6,190 bases of DNA, from NCBI GenBank assembly GCA_002414205.1, contig DHYQ01000099.1, positions 2,794-8,983 on the forward strand. The letters run 5' to 3'. This document shows positions 1 to 6,190 of this stretch, in pieces. A model generated the notes under the pieces. The model saw nothing but the letters and a program-made list of their open reading frames with translations. It made no database searches and was not told the DNA's origin. A program made the position numbers and the translations under genes. The stretch's first letter is position 1. The number at the start of each line of letters is the position of its first letter. The stretch is from Gallionellaceae bacterium UBA5126 (GTDB taxonomy: Bacteria; Pseudomonadota; Gammaproteobacteria; Burkholderiales; Gallionellaceae).

Positions 1-72
1 GCCAGCGAGAAAGAGCGCGAAGGCCAGCGCGAAGTGCAAATGGCCATGAAAAAAGTGCGGCGGACAGAATGA
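1..72 (+). CDS. C-terminal end of an unidentified upstream protein (partial)
   Basis: Frame 1 is open from the window edge and ends in TGA at 70-72, giving 23 visible residues. They are strongly charged (Lys, Arg and Glu dominate) and look like a helical, polar C-terminal tail. The stop overlaps the start of the methyltransferase gene as ATGA at 69-72, a layout typical of translationally coupled operon partners. That overlap is the main reason to accept the frame as coding. Nothing in so short a tail allows a family to be named. Confidence 0.55.
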   Translation, partial: ASEKEREGQREVQMAMKKVRRTE

Positions 73-890
73 GCGCGCCGGAAATCAAGCCGCAGCAATC
101 GCTGGAGCTGCTCAAGGCGCTGCACATCCTGACCCGCGACGGTAAGTTGAATCAGGACAGTCGCCGTAAATTGAAGCAGGTGTATCACCTGTGCCAATTC
201 ATCGAGCCGCTGCTGAACGAGGTATATGCCGAGCAACCCGGCCTGACCCTGGTCGATCACGGCGCGGGCAAGTCCTATCTCGGCTTTATCCTGTACGACC
301 TGTATTTGAAACAGCGCGCCAACGCCACGGTGTACGGCATTGAAACCCGCCCGGAGTTGGTGGAAAAATCCTGCCAACTGGCGGCGCAACTGAATTTCAG
401 CGCCATGCAGTTCCACAACCTGTCGGTGGAAGCCGCCATGAGCGACCCGGCCCTGCCGCCGCAAGTGGATGTGGTCACCGCGCTGCACGCCTGCAACACC
501 GCCACCGACGACGCCATTCAGTTCGCCCTGCGCAAACAGGCGCGCTTCGTGGTGCTGGTGCCGTGCTGTCAGGCCGAAGTGGCGCGGGTGCTGAATCAGC
601 ATAAAAATCAATCTTTTGGCAAAACCCCGCTGTCGGAAATCTGGCGGCACCCGGTGCATACCCGCGAATTTGGCAGCCTGATTACCAACGTGCTGCGCTG
701 CTTGCAACTGGAAGCGCACGGCTACCAAGTGACTGTGACGGAGTTGGTCGGCTGGGAGCATTCCATGAAAAACGAGCTGATTATCGCCCACTACACCGGC
801 CAACCACGCCGCAACGCCGCCGACCGGTTGGAGCAAATCTTGCAAAGCCTGAATCTGGAAGATTTGCGTTCGCGTTTCTCCCTGCCATAA
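69..890 (+). CDS. Class I SAM-dependent methyltransferase, Methyltransf_32 (METTL25/GSTCD-like) type
   Basis: This 273-residue protein is predicted to be cytosolic and to transfer a methyl group from S-adenosylmethionine; the substrate is unknown. Seen in the sequence: a helical N-terminus (about 1-55), the SAM-binding loop LVDHGAGKSYLGF at 61-73, a second-strand acidic residue in YGIETR (Glu92), the motif DVVTALHACNTATDDAI at 134-150, and VPCC at 164-167. The combination D-x-GAGK, ALHxC and PCC is, from family knowledge, the hallmark of the Methyltransf_32 group, which includes eukaryotic METTL25 and GSTCD. There is no signal peptide or membrane segment. The ATG at 69 is chosen because it overlaps the preceding stop (ATGA) and leaves the N-terminal helices complete; only a weak GGCGGA lies upstream. 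Assignment to a Rossmann methyltransferase is firm, the exact family likely, and the substrate (RNA or protein) open. Confidence 0.85.
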   Translation: MSAPEIKPQQSLELLKALHILTRDGKLNQDSRRKLKQVYHLCQFIEPLLNEVYAEQPGLTLVDHGAGKSYLGFILYDLYLKQRANATVYGIETRPELVEKSCQLAAQLNFSAMQFHNLSVEAAMSDPALPPQVDVVTALHACNTATDDAIQFALRKQARFVVLVPCCQAEVARVLNQHKNQSFGKTPLSEIWRHPVHTREFGSLITNVLRCLQLEAHGYQVTVTELVGWEHSMKNELIIAHYTGQPRRNAADRLEQILQSLNLEDLRSRFSLP

Positions 891-910
891 CCCGCCTCAT
901 AAACCCCGTC

Positions 911-930
911 GCACCGGCGCAGGCCGGTGC
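911..930 (+). terminator. GC-rich hairpin after the methyltransferase gene, possible terminator
   Basis: GCACCGGC at 911-918 pairs perfectly with GCCGGTGC at 923-930 around a GCAG loop. This gives an 8-bp stem starting 20 nt after the stop codon. Its position suits a transcript end or a 3' protecting stem. There is no T-run after it (the next bases are CCAGCG), so it is not a canonical intrinsic terminator. Confidence 0.35.
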
Positions 931-941
931 CCAGCGTCCGT

Positions 942-1001
942 CGTAGGTGCGAATTTATTCGCACATGTTGCTTAATTCGTGCGAATGAATTCGCACCTAC
1001 G
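942..1001. repeat. REP-like inverted repeat pair
   Basis: Two 23-nt arms, 942-964 and 979-1001, are inverted copies of each other with a single mismatch, separated by 14 nt. Each arm also contains its own palindrome: GTGCGAAT, two bases, ATTCGCAC (947-964 and 979-996), with the CGTAG/CTACG tag on the outer side. The sequence can therefore fold as one long hairpin or as two short ones. From established knowledge, elements of this GTAGGTGCGAATTCATTCGCAC type are scattered between genes in many gammaproteobacteria and are linked to REP-associated tyrosine transposases (RAYT, TnpA_REP). No transposase is present here. Located between two transcription units, it may also act in mRNA 3'-end stabilisation or termination. 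Confidence 0.85.
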
Positions 1002-1083
1002 GCTTGGCGAGCCGCTCAAAATTGTTCATGCGATTGCCCTACGACGCGCGCCGTCCGCCCCATGCGTGGCCGCCCGCTTGCGG

Positions 1084-1089
1084 TATAAT
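1084..1089 (+). promoter_or_regulatory. Probable sigma-70 -10 box for prfB
   Basis: A perfect TATAAT lies 36 nt upstream of the prfB start, giving a leader of roughly 30 nt. No good TTGACA-like -35 is visible at 16-18 bp spacing (CATGCG at 1061-1066 is poor). A TG at 1079-1080 is close to, but not at, the extended -10 position. The box is the only convincing promoter signal in the 235-nt gap. Confidence 0.55.
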
Positions 1090-1125
1090 CCGCGCCCTTT
1101 CTTATTTCTTTACCGAATCAACATC

Positions 1126-2230
1126 ATGGAAGCAGAACAACTTAATCAGGTGACCAACCAGTTGCAGGACTTGCGTCTGCGCAGCGCAGAATTACGGAGG
1201 TATCTTTGACTTCGATCTGAAGGCAGAGCGACTGGAAGAGGTGTGTGCGCTGGGCGAAGACCCGGCCATTTGGCAGGACGCCAAGCGGGCGCAGGACTTG
1301 GGCCGCGAGCGCAAGGCGCTGGAAGCGGTGGTGCTGGGCTTGCGCAGCATTGCGCAGGATTTGGACGACAGTGCCGAATTGTTCGAGCTGGCGCAACTGG
1401 ACGACGACGAGGACAGTCTGCACGCCTTGGCCGAGGACATTCAAGGCATCGCCCAGCGCGTGGAAGTGCTGGAATTCCGCCGTATGTTCTCTGGCGAACT
1501 GGACGCCAACAACTGCTTTATCGACATTCAGGCCGGTTCTGGCGGCACTGAAGCGCAGGACTGGGCCTCCATGCTGCTGCGCATGTACATCCGCTATTGC
1601 GAACGTCAGGGCTACACCGTGGAAGTGCTGGAAGAATCCGACGGCGAAGTCGCGGGCATCAAGAGCGCCTCGCTGAAAATTTCCGGCGAATACGCCTATG
1701 GCCGTCTGCGCACCGAAACCGGCGTGCACCGCTTGGTGCGCAAATCGCCATTTGACTCCGGCAACCGCCGCCACACCTCGTTCTCCAGCGTGTTCGTTTA
1801 TCCCGAAGTCGATGATTCCATTGAAATCGACATCAACCCCGCTGACCTGCGCGTCGATACCTACCGCGCCTCCGGGGCCGGTGGTCAGCACATCAACAAA
1901 ACCGACTCGGCGGTGCGCTTGACCCACATCCCGACCGGCATCGTGGTGCAATGCCAGAACGACCGCTCGCAACACAAAAACCGCGCCGAAGCCATGTCCA
2001 TGCTGAAATCGCGCATGTACGAAGAAGAACTGCGCAAGCGCAACGCCGAAAAACAAGCCCTGGAAGACACCAAATCCGACATCGGCTGGGGTCACCAAAT
2101 CCGCAGCTACGTCCTCGACCAATCCCGCATCAAAGACCTGCGCACCGGCCACGAAGTCGGCAACACCCAAGCCGTGCTGGATGGCGATTTGGACGACTTC
2201 ATTACCGCGAGCTTGAAGCAGGGCGTTTAA
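1126..2230 (+). CDS. prfB: Peptide chain release factor 2 (RF2), made by programmed +1 frameshift
   Basis: RF2 recognises UGA and UAA stop codons on the ribosome and triggers peptide release. The gene is read in two frames: 1126-1206 encodes 27 residues ending RRYL, TGA follows at 1207-1209, and after a +1 shift decoding continues from GAC at 1208 to TAA at 2228-2230. The product is 367 residues, against 365 for E. coli RF2. The stop-codon-recognition tripeptide SPF falls at residues 207-209 and the catalytic GGQ at 252-254, each two residues later than in E. coli. The residue two before GAGGQ is Ala248, where E. coli K-12 carries Thr. The N-terminal helical domain occupies about residues 1-110. 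The ATG at 1126 is chosen by match to the RF2 N-terminus; no clear Shine-Dalgarno precedes it. The family is autoregulated through the frameshift. The gene is followed closely by an accessory ATPase gene rather than the frequently seen lysS. Confidence 0.97.
1196..1210 (+). promoter_or_regulatory. prfB: prfB programmed +1 ribosomal frameshift site
   Basis: An internal Shine-Dalgarno-like GGAGG (1196-1200) is followed by TAT, the slippery CTT (1204-1206), the stop TGA (1207-1209) and C1210. This order and spacing match the well-studied E. coli site (SD-like run, TAT, CTT, TGA, C). In that system, low RF2 lets the peptidyl-tRNA slip from CUU to UUU, so that full-length RF2 is made, while high RF2 terminates at UGA. 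The next residues, [12 protein letters not shown], match the RF2 sequence after the shift, so the TGA is functional and not a mutation. Confidence 0.96.
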
Positions 2231-2245
2231 CTTCAGGAGTCTCCC

Positions 2246-3454
2246 ATGCGCTTAACATCGGTTCAAATTAACCACTACAAGAGTTTGTCTGAGGTGAAAT
2301 TAGACAACCTCCAGCCTTTGACGCTGCTGGTCGGTGCCAATGGCACGGGGAAAAGCAATCTGATAGATGCGTTACGCTTTTTGCGCGATATGGTGGTAGA
2401 TGGGCTGGATCATGCGATGAGTAAGCGCGGGGGGATTATGACTGTCCGCCAGTATTCCCCCAAAAAACCCTATGACGTGACGATCAAAATCGAGTTCTGT
2501 GATACGACGTCGTTTGGATCTTGGGACGGTTTTTATGAAATAACGATTGCGAGCTTGAAAGTCGGCAACTATCAAATCAAATCTGAGAGGGCGTGCTGGT
2601 GTGAGGCAAAGCATGATTTCGATGACGATGACAATATCATCGCTAGTCGTTGGATTAAAAAAGTATTGTTGCGAGAGTCTGATGGCAATGCGACCTTGGA
2701 CATAAACGTTGATGACAATAAGGAGGCTCTTCGGACAAATAAGCTTCCCAAAGATCAAGCAGCTTTGTCAGACATATTTGTCCAATGGCATGGTGCGGGC
2801 CTTTTTGAACTCCTGCACGACTGTCGCTTTTCTTCGATTTTTCCAAACACTTTGCGCGAGCCTTCTCGCCCTGATACTGACTATATATTGAAGGAGTCGG
2901 GTGTTAACTGGGCATCAGTGGTTAAGTCCCTTCGGAAAAATGAAGAGGGAAAACACGCTCTGGCGCGTATTCTTGAGATGATGCAAGTGGTCATGCCCAG
3001 CTTGCAGGAGATTTCTGTTCGTACAGTCGGTTCTTATTTGGTGCCAGAATTCAGGGTGAAAGATGGTCAAACAAGCACAATCCATGCTTTTGATCCAGTG
3101 CAACTTTCAGATGGAACGTTGCGGATTTTTGGTATTTTGCTCGCCTTGTACCAGACACCTCCCCCGCCATTTATTGCACTCGAAGAACCAGAGCAAACCA
3201 TACATCCAGCCATTTTGGCGATGTTGGCAGAAGCATTCCGTGAAGTGTCAGAGCGCACGCAGTTGCTGGTTACCAGCCACAGCCCGTATTTAGTCGATCA
3301 TTTTCAGCCCGAAGAAATTCGCATTGTATCCATGCACGAGGGGAAAACTCGGATATCCCCGATCAAAACATCGCAATTGGAATCGGTAAAAGAAAACTTG
3401 ATTTCCTTGCAGGAATTGATGATGGCGGAAGGGTTGCTGGCGGAGGGACAATGA
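2246..3454 (+). CDS. RecF/OLD-like AAA ATPase (AAA_15/AAA_21 type), putative anti-phage component
   Basis: This 402-residue cytosolic ATPase has an ABC/SMC-like fold without a coiled-coil arm. Visible motifs are an N-terminal INHYKSL strand typical of RecF-like proteins, Walker A GANGTGKSN (30-38), an ABC-signature-like LSDGT (287-291), Walker B FIALEEPE (309-316, catalytic Glu pair 313-314), the IHP motif (319-321) and the switch histidine in TSHSP (His345). Residues about 50-280 form a family-specific insert, with an acidic stretch DFDDDD at 124-129. All ATPase residues look intact. The start is supported by AGGAG at 2235-2239, six bases before the ATG. It begins 15 nt after the prfB stop and overlaps the next gene by 4 nt, so both genes are probably co-translated. 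The base composition is poorer in G+C than that of prfB and copA, suggesting acquisition. The role as the sensor or motor of a defence pair is inferred from its partner. Confidence 0.88.
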   Translation: MRLTSVQINHYKSLSEVKLDNLQPLTLLVGANGTGKSNLIDALRFLRDMVVDGLDHAMSKRGGIMTVRQYSPKKPYDVTIKIEFCDTTSFGSWDGFYEITIASLKVGNYQIKSERACWCEAKHDFDDDDNIIASRWIKKVLLRESDGNATLDINVDDNKEALRTNKLPKDQAALSDIFVQWHGAGLFELLHDCRFSSIFPNTLREPSRPDTDYILKESGVNWASVVKSLRKNEEGKHALARILEMMQVVMPSLQEISVRTVGSYLVPEFRVKDGQTSTIHAFDPVQLSDGTLRIFGILLALYQTPPPPFIALEEPEQTIHPAILAMLAEAFREVSERTQLLVTSHSPYLVDHFQPEEIRIVSMHEGKTRISPIKTSQLESVKENLISLQELMMAEGLLAEGQ

Positions 3455-4062
3455 AAAGGTTGTTGGCAATCGTTGAGGGTGAGGGGGATTTAAAAGCCGT
3501 CCCGGAATTGCTTCGACGTATTTTGCACCATCACAATTGTTTCGATGTGCAAGTGTTGGCGCATAAACGCGGCGATTTACCCAAAGTACTGGCTAATTTT
3601 GAGAACGTATTCAAAATGGCCGTCAAGGAAGACGCCGCAATTTTGTTGTTGCTGGATTTTGACTGCAAGAATTGTGCTTGTGTCGTGCAGTCGGCTGAGC
3701 CGTTTTATAAAAAGGTCGAGGACTTGCGTCCAGACTGGGCATTCAAGGTTGCATTTATGGTTAAGGAGTTTGAAACCCTTTTCCTAGCAGATCGCAATGC
3801 AACACGCAGCGTATTGAAAGATATTCCCGAAATGACAAATTTCCCTGCTGATCCAGAAAGCGTGCGCGGGGCCAAAGAATGGTTATCCAAAGCCATGCCC
3901 AGCGGTATCGCGTACAAGGAAACCGTGCATCAAGTCAAAATCGTGAGCCAGTTGGATTTAAACCATCTGCGCACCCATTCCCCCAGCTACCGCCATCTGG
4001 AAAAAGCACTGCTGTCGTTATTGGGCATAGCTCCCGTTCAAAATCAGGAAATTAAGACATGA
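3451..4062 (+). CDS. DUF4276-like protein with TOPRIM-like motifs, partner of the AAA ATPase
   Basis: This 203-residue protein fits the DUF4276 pattern: a hydrophobic strand then VEGEGD (8-13) followed by AVPELLRRI (16-24), a second strand LLLLDFD (65-71), [11 protein letters not shown] (104-114), and a C-terminal block with YKET (155-158), Q161 and K163, LDL (168-170) and [11 protein letters not shown] (177-187). The early Glu (Glu9) and the Asp69/Asp71 pair are placed as in TOPRIM metal-binding sites, so a metal-dependent nuclease or effector role is inferred, not shown. Cys72, Cys75 and Cys77 cluster beside the DxD. The ATG at 3451 overlaps the ATPase stop (ATGA) and is preceded by GGAGGG at 3442-3447. 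The low G+C content matches the ATPase and differs from the downstream gene. No signal peptide or membrane helix is seen. The family call is from motif memory and lacks a profile search. Confidence 0.78.
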   Translation: MKRLLAIVEGEGDLKAVPELLRRILHHHNCFDVQVLAHKRGDLPKVLANFENVFKMAVKEDAAILLLLDFDCKNCACVVQSAEPFYKKVEDLRPDWAFKVAFMVKEFETLFLADRNATRSVLKDIPEMTNFPADPESVRGAKEWLSKAMPSGIAYKETVHQVKIVSQLDLNHLRTHSPSYRHLEKALLSLLGIAPVQNQEIKT

Positions 4063-6190
4063 GCCAATCTGAGCGTTGCGAGTTGCAAATCACCGGCATG
4101 CGTTGTGCTGCGTGTTCGGCGCGACTGGAAAAATTATTGAATCAGCAGGAGGGCGTGCAGGCGGCGGTGAACATTGCCACCGAGAAGGCCAGCATTACTT
4201 TGAGCGGCGGGACGCTGGAAACGGTCATGGCGACGATTCAGAGCGCGGGGTTTGGGGCGCGCCCGGCGCGGGATTTTGCGTTGGAGCGGGCGGAGAAGGC
4301 GGCGACTTTGCGCCGTGAGCAGGGGCTGTTTGTCTTGTCGGCCTTGCTGGCTGCGCCGATGTTGCTGGAGATGCTGCTGATGGTGTTGGGCGTGCATTGG
4401 ATGTTGCCGGTGTGGCTGCACGCGCTGCTGGCGACGCCGGTGCAGTTCTGGATTGGGGCGCGTTTTTATCGCGGGGCCTGGCACAGTCTGCGCACCGGCG
4501 GGGCGAATATGGACGTGCTGGTGGCGCTGGGCACCAGCAGCGCGTATTTTTTCAGTCTGGTGGTGTGGCTGGGCGGGCTGGCGTTGCCGGTGTATTTCGA
4601 GTCCAGCGCCACGCTGATTACCTTGGTGCTGCTGGGCAAGTTGCTGGAAAGCCGTGCCAAGGGCCGGGCGGCGGCGGCGCTGGAGGCGCTGATGAATCTG
4701 CAACCGCGCACGGCGCATGTGGAGCGCGATGGCGTGCTGGTGGAGTTGTCGGTGGATGACATGCGGGTGGGGAATGTGTTTCTGGTGCGCGCTGGCGAAA
4801 GCGTGCCGGTGGACGGCGTGGTGCTGGAGGGCGGCTCCAGCGTGGATGAGTCCATGTTGACCGGCGAGAGTCTGCCGCAGGTAAAAAAAATCGACGACAA
4901 GGTGTATGCCGCAACGATTAACCAGCACGGGCTGCTGAAATGCCGCGCCACGGCGGTCGGCACGCGCACGCAGTTGGCGGCGATTATCCGCCTGGTGGAG
5001 CAGGCGCAAGGCTCCAAGGCGGCGATTCAAAAGTTGGCGGATCAGATTTCGGCGGTGTTTGTGCCGGTGGTGGTGGGGATTGCCGTGCTGACGTTTGCCG
5101 CTTGGTATGCGCTGGGCGCGGGCTTTGTCGTCGCGCTAATCAACGCCGTGGCGGTGCTGGTGATTGCTTGCCCCTGTGCACTGGGCTTGGCCACGCCGAC
5201 GGCGGTGGTGGTGGCGACCGGGCGCGCGGCGCAGGCCGGGATGCTGGTCAAGGATGCCGCCGCGCTGGAGCGGGCGCACAAGCTGCAAGTGCTGGTGCTG
5301 GACAAAACCGGGACGCTGACCGCCGGACGCCCGACGCTGACCGACGTGCTGCCGCTGGGCGTGCACAGCCGCGACTCGGTGCTGCAAAGCGCGGCGCGGC
5401 TGGCGAAAGGCTCGACCCATCCGTTGTCGCGGGCGCTGTGTGATCAGGCTGGGCCGGTGACAGCGGCGGCGACCAATCTGACCGAATTAAGCGGGCAGGG
5501 CTTGCAAGCCGATTTGGATGGCATTCCGTATTTGCTGGGTTCGCCGACTTTCGTGCAACAGGCCGGGGTCGAAGTGGATGCGGCGAAGGTGCTGCAACTG
5601 CAACAGCAGGGCAAGACGGTGATTGTGCTGGCGACCTCCGGCGGCGCACAGGGCTATTTCGCCTTTGCCGACCAGTTGCGCCCCAGCAGCCGCGCCGCCG
5701 TGGCCGAGTTGCGTGCCATGGGCTTGCGGGTGGTGATGTTGAGCGGTGATAACCAGGCCACCGCCGCCGCCATTGCCAAACAAGCGGGCATTGAAGAATT
5801 CCGCGCCGAAGTATTGCCGCAAGACAAGGCCGAGCGGGTGCGCGAATTGCAGCAAGGCGGCACGCTGGTCGGCATGGTCGGCGACGGCATCAACGATGCG
5901 CCCGCGCTGGCCGCCGCCGATGTCAGCTTCGCCATGAAGAGCGGCAGCGACGTGGCGCTGGAAGCGGCGGATTTGACCCTGATGCGCAACGACCTCGGCA
6001 GCGTGGTGGATGCCTTGGCCCTGTCACACGCCACCCTGCGCAAAATCCGCCAAAACCTGTTTTTCGCCTTTGTTTACAACATTCTGGGGATTCCATTGGC
6101 CGCCTTCGGCCTGCTCAACCCCATGATCGCCGGGGCCGCCATGGCACTGAGTTCGGTGACCGTGGTCAGCAATGCCTTGCTGCTGAAGCG
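4059..6190 (+). CDS. copA: Cu(+)-exporting P1B-type ATPase, CopA-like (3' end beyond window)
   Basis: This is an inner-membrane pump expected to move Cu+ from cytosol to periplasm using ATP. The frame is open for 710 codons to the window edge. The visible end, SNALLLKR, resembles the usual CopA terminus, so only a few residues are probably missing. Order of parts: one N-terminal heavy-metal-associated domain with GMRCAAC (13-19, Cys16 and Cys19); about four membrane helices (roughly 91-200); actuator domain with TGES (268-271); helices 5 and 6, the latter with CPC (371-373); phosphorylation site DKTGT (Asp415); nucleotide-domain His-Pro (454-455); GDGINDAP (608-615); helix 7 with Tyr673-Asn674; helix 8 with Met695 and Ser698-Ser699. 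CPC, YN and MxxSS together mark Cu+ specificity. The ATG at 4059 overlaps the preceding stop, with AGGA at 4046-4049 as a likely ribosome site. No CueR-type operator is visible just upstream. The DNA is markedly GC-rich. Confidence 0.95.
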   Translation, partial: MSQSERCELQITGMRCAACSARLEKLLNQQEGVQAAVNIATEKASITLSGGTLETVMATIQSAGFGARPARDFALERAEKAATLRREQGLFVLSALLAAPMLLEMLLMVLGVHWMLPVWLHALLATPVQFWIGARFYRGAWHSLRTGGANMDVLVALGTSSAYFFSLVVWLGGLALPVYFESSATLITLVLLGKLLESRAKGRAAAALEALMNLQPRTAHVERDGVLVELSVDDMRVGNVFLVRAGESVPVDGVVLEGGSSVDESMLTGESLPQVKKIDDKVYAATINQHGLLKCRATAVGTRTQLAAIIRLVEQAQGSKAAIQKLADQISAVFVPVVVGIAVLTFAAWYALGAGFVVALINAVAVLVIACPCALGLATPTAVVVATGRAAQAGMLVKDAAALERAHKLQVLVLDKTGTLTAGRPTLTDVLPLGVHSRDSVLQSAARLAKGSTHPLSRALCDQAGPVTAAATNLTELSGQGLQADLDGIPYLLGSPTFVQQAGVEVDAAKVLQLQQQGKTVIVLATSGGAQGYFAFADQLRPSSRAAVAELRAMGLRVVMLSGDNQATAAAIAKQAGIEEFRAEVLPQDKAERVRELQQGGTLVGMVGDGINDAPALAAADVSFAMKSGSDVALEAADLTLMRNDLGSVVDALALSHATLRKIRQNLFFAFVYNILGIPLAAFGLLNPMIAGAAMALSSVTVVSNALLLK

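Noticed and set aside
911..930. Canonical Rho-independent terminator
   Set aside because: The stem is strong but is followed by CCAGCG and not a T-run, so it is listed only as a low-confidence possible terminator.
979..1125. Upstream in-frame extension of the prfB N-terminus from a GTG at 979
   Set aside because: It would run through the REP arm and the TATAAT promoter, and the added residues do not match RF2, which starts close to the ATG at 1126.
1207..1209. In-frame TGA as evidence that prfB is a pseudogene
   Set aside because: The stop lies in the conserved RF2 programmed frameshift context and the rest of the protein is complete with SPF and GGQ motifs.
1142..2170. 342-codon open frame on the - strand opposite prfB
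   Set aside because: It lies wholly within the unmistakable RF2 gene. Long antisense frames are expected in GC-rich coding DNA, and its translation (Val, Phe, Gln, His-rich) has no recognisable domain.
2246..4062. Assignment as Gabija or PARIS proper
   Set aside because: The ATPase has no fused TOPRIM domain and there is no UvrD-like helicase as in Gabija. The small partner fits DUF4276 motifs rather than the DUF4435 of PARIS AriB.
4397..4759. 120-codon + strand frame inside copA, Gly/Ala/Arg-rich
   Set aside because: It is out of frame with copA, which is continuous from 4059 to the window end with all P1B motifs in phase.
4134..5030. 298-codon open frame on the - strand opposite copA
   Set aside because: It is antisense to the copA actuator and membrane region and is an Arg/His/Gln-rich low-complexity translation typical of a GC-rich shadow frame.

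Overview
The window reads as chromosomal DNA of a proteobacterium, most likely a gammaproteobacterium. The support is a class-typical prfB with its TGA frameshift site, a REP-type inverted repeat of the GTAGGTGCGAATTCATTCGCAC kind, a CopA-type copper ATPase, and GC-rich core genes. The exact genus cannot be fixed from the sequence. All genes lie on the + strand.

Region 1-890 holds the last 23 codons of an unidentified charged protein, overlapping by ATGA a SAM-dependent methyltransferase that resembles the Methyltransf_32 (METTL25/GSTCD-like) group. Region 891-1125 is non-coding. It holds a GC-rich hairpin, a REP-like pair of inverted repeats and a TATAAT -10 box for the next gene. Region 1126-2230 is prfB (release factor 2). 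It is split by an in-frame TGA at codon 28 that is read through by the classic +1 programmed frameshift (GGAGG-TAT-CTT-TGA-C).

Region 2246-4062 is a two-gene cassette: a RecF/OLD-like AAA ATPase (AAA_15/AAA_21 type) followed, with a 4-nt overlap, by a DUF4276-like protein with TOPRIM-like acidic motifs. Both are visibly richer in A+T than their neighbours. The ATPase-plus-TOPRIM-like layout recalls split OLD-type anti-phage systems such as PARIS, but the partner family is different. This is the best candidate in the window for an under-described system.

Region 4059-6190 is a copA-type Cu+-exporting P1B ATPase in very GC-rich DNA. It is open to the window edge and only its extreme C-terminus is missing. 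Its ATG overlaps the stop of the DUF4276 gene, so prfB, the ATPase, the DUF4276 gene and copA form one tightly packed run with no visible terminator between them. Functionally this is a mosaic: a translation-termination gene and a metal-efflux gene flanking an accessory, probably acquired, defence-like pair.
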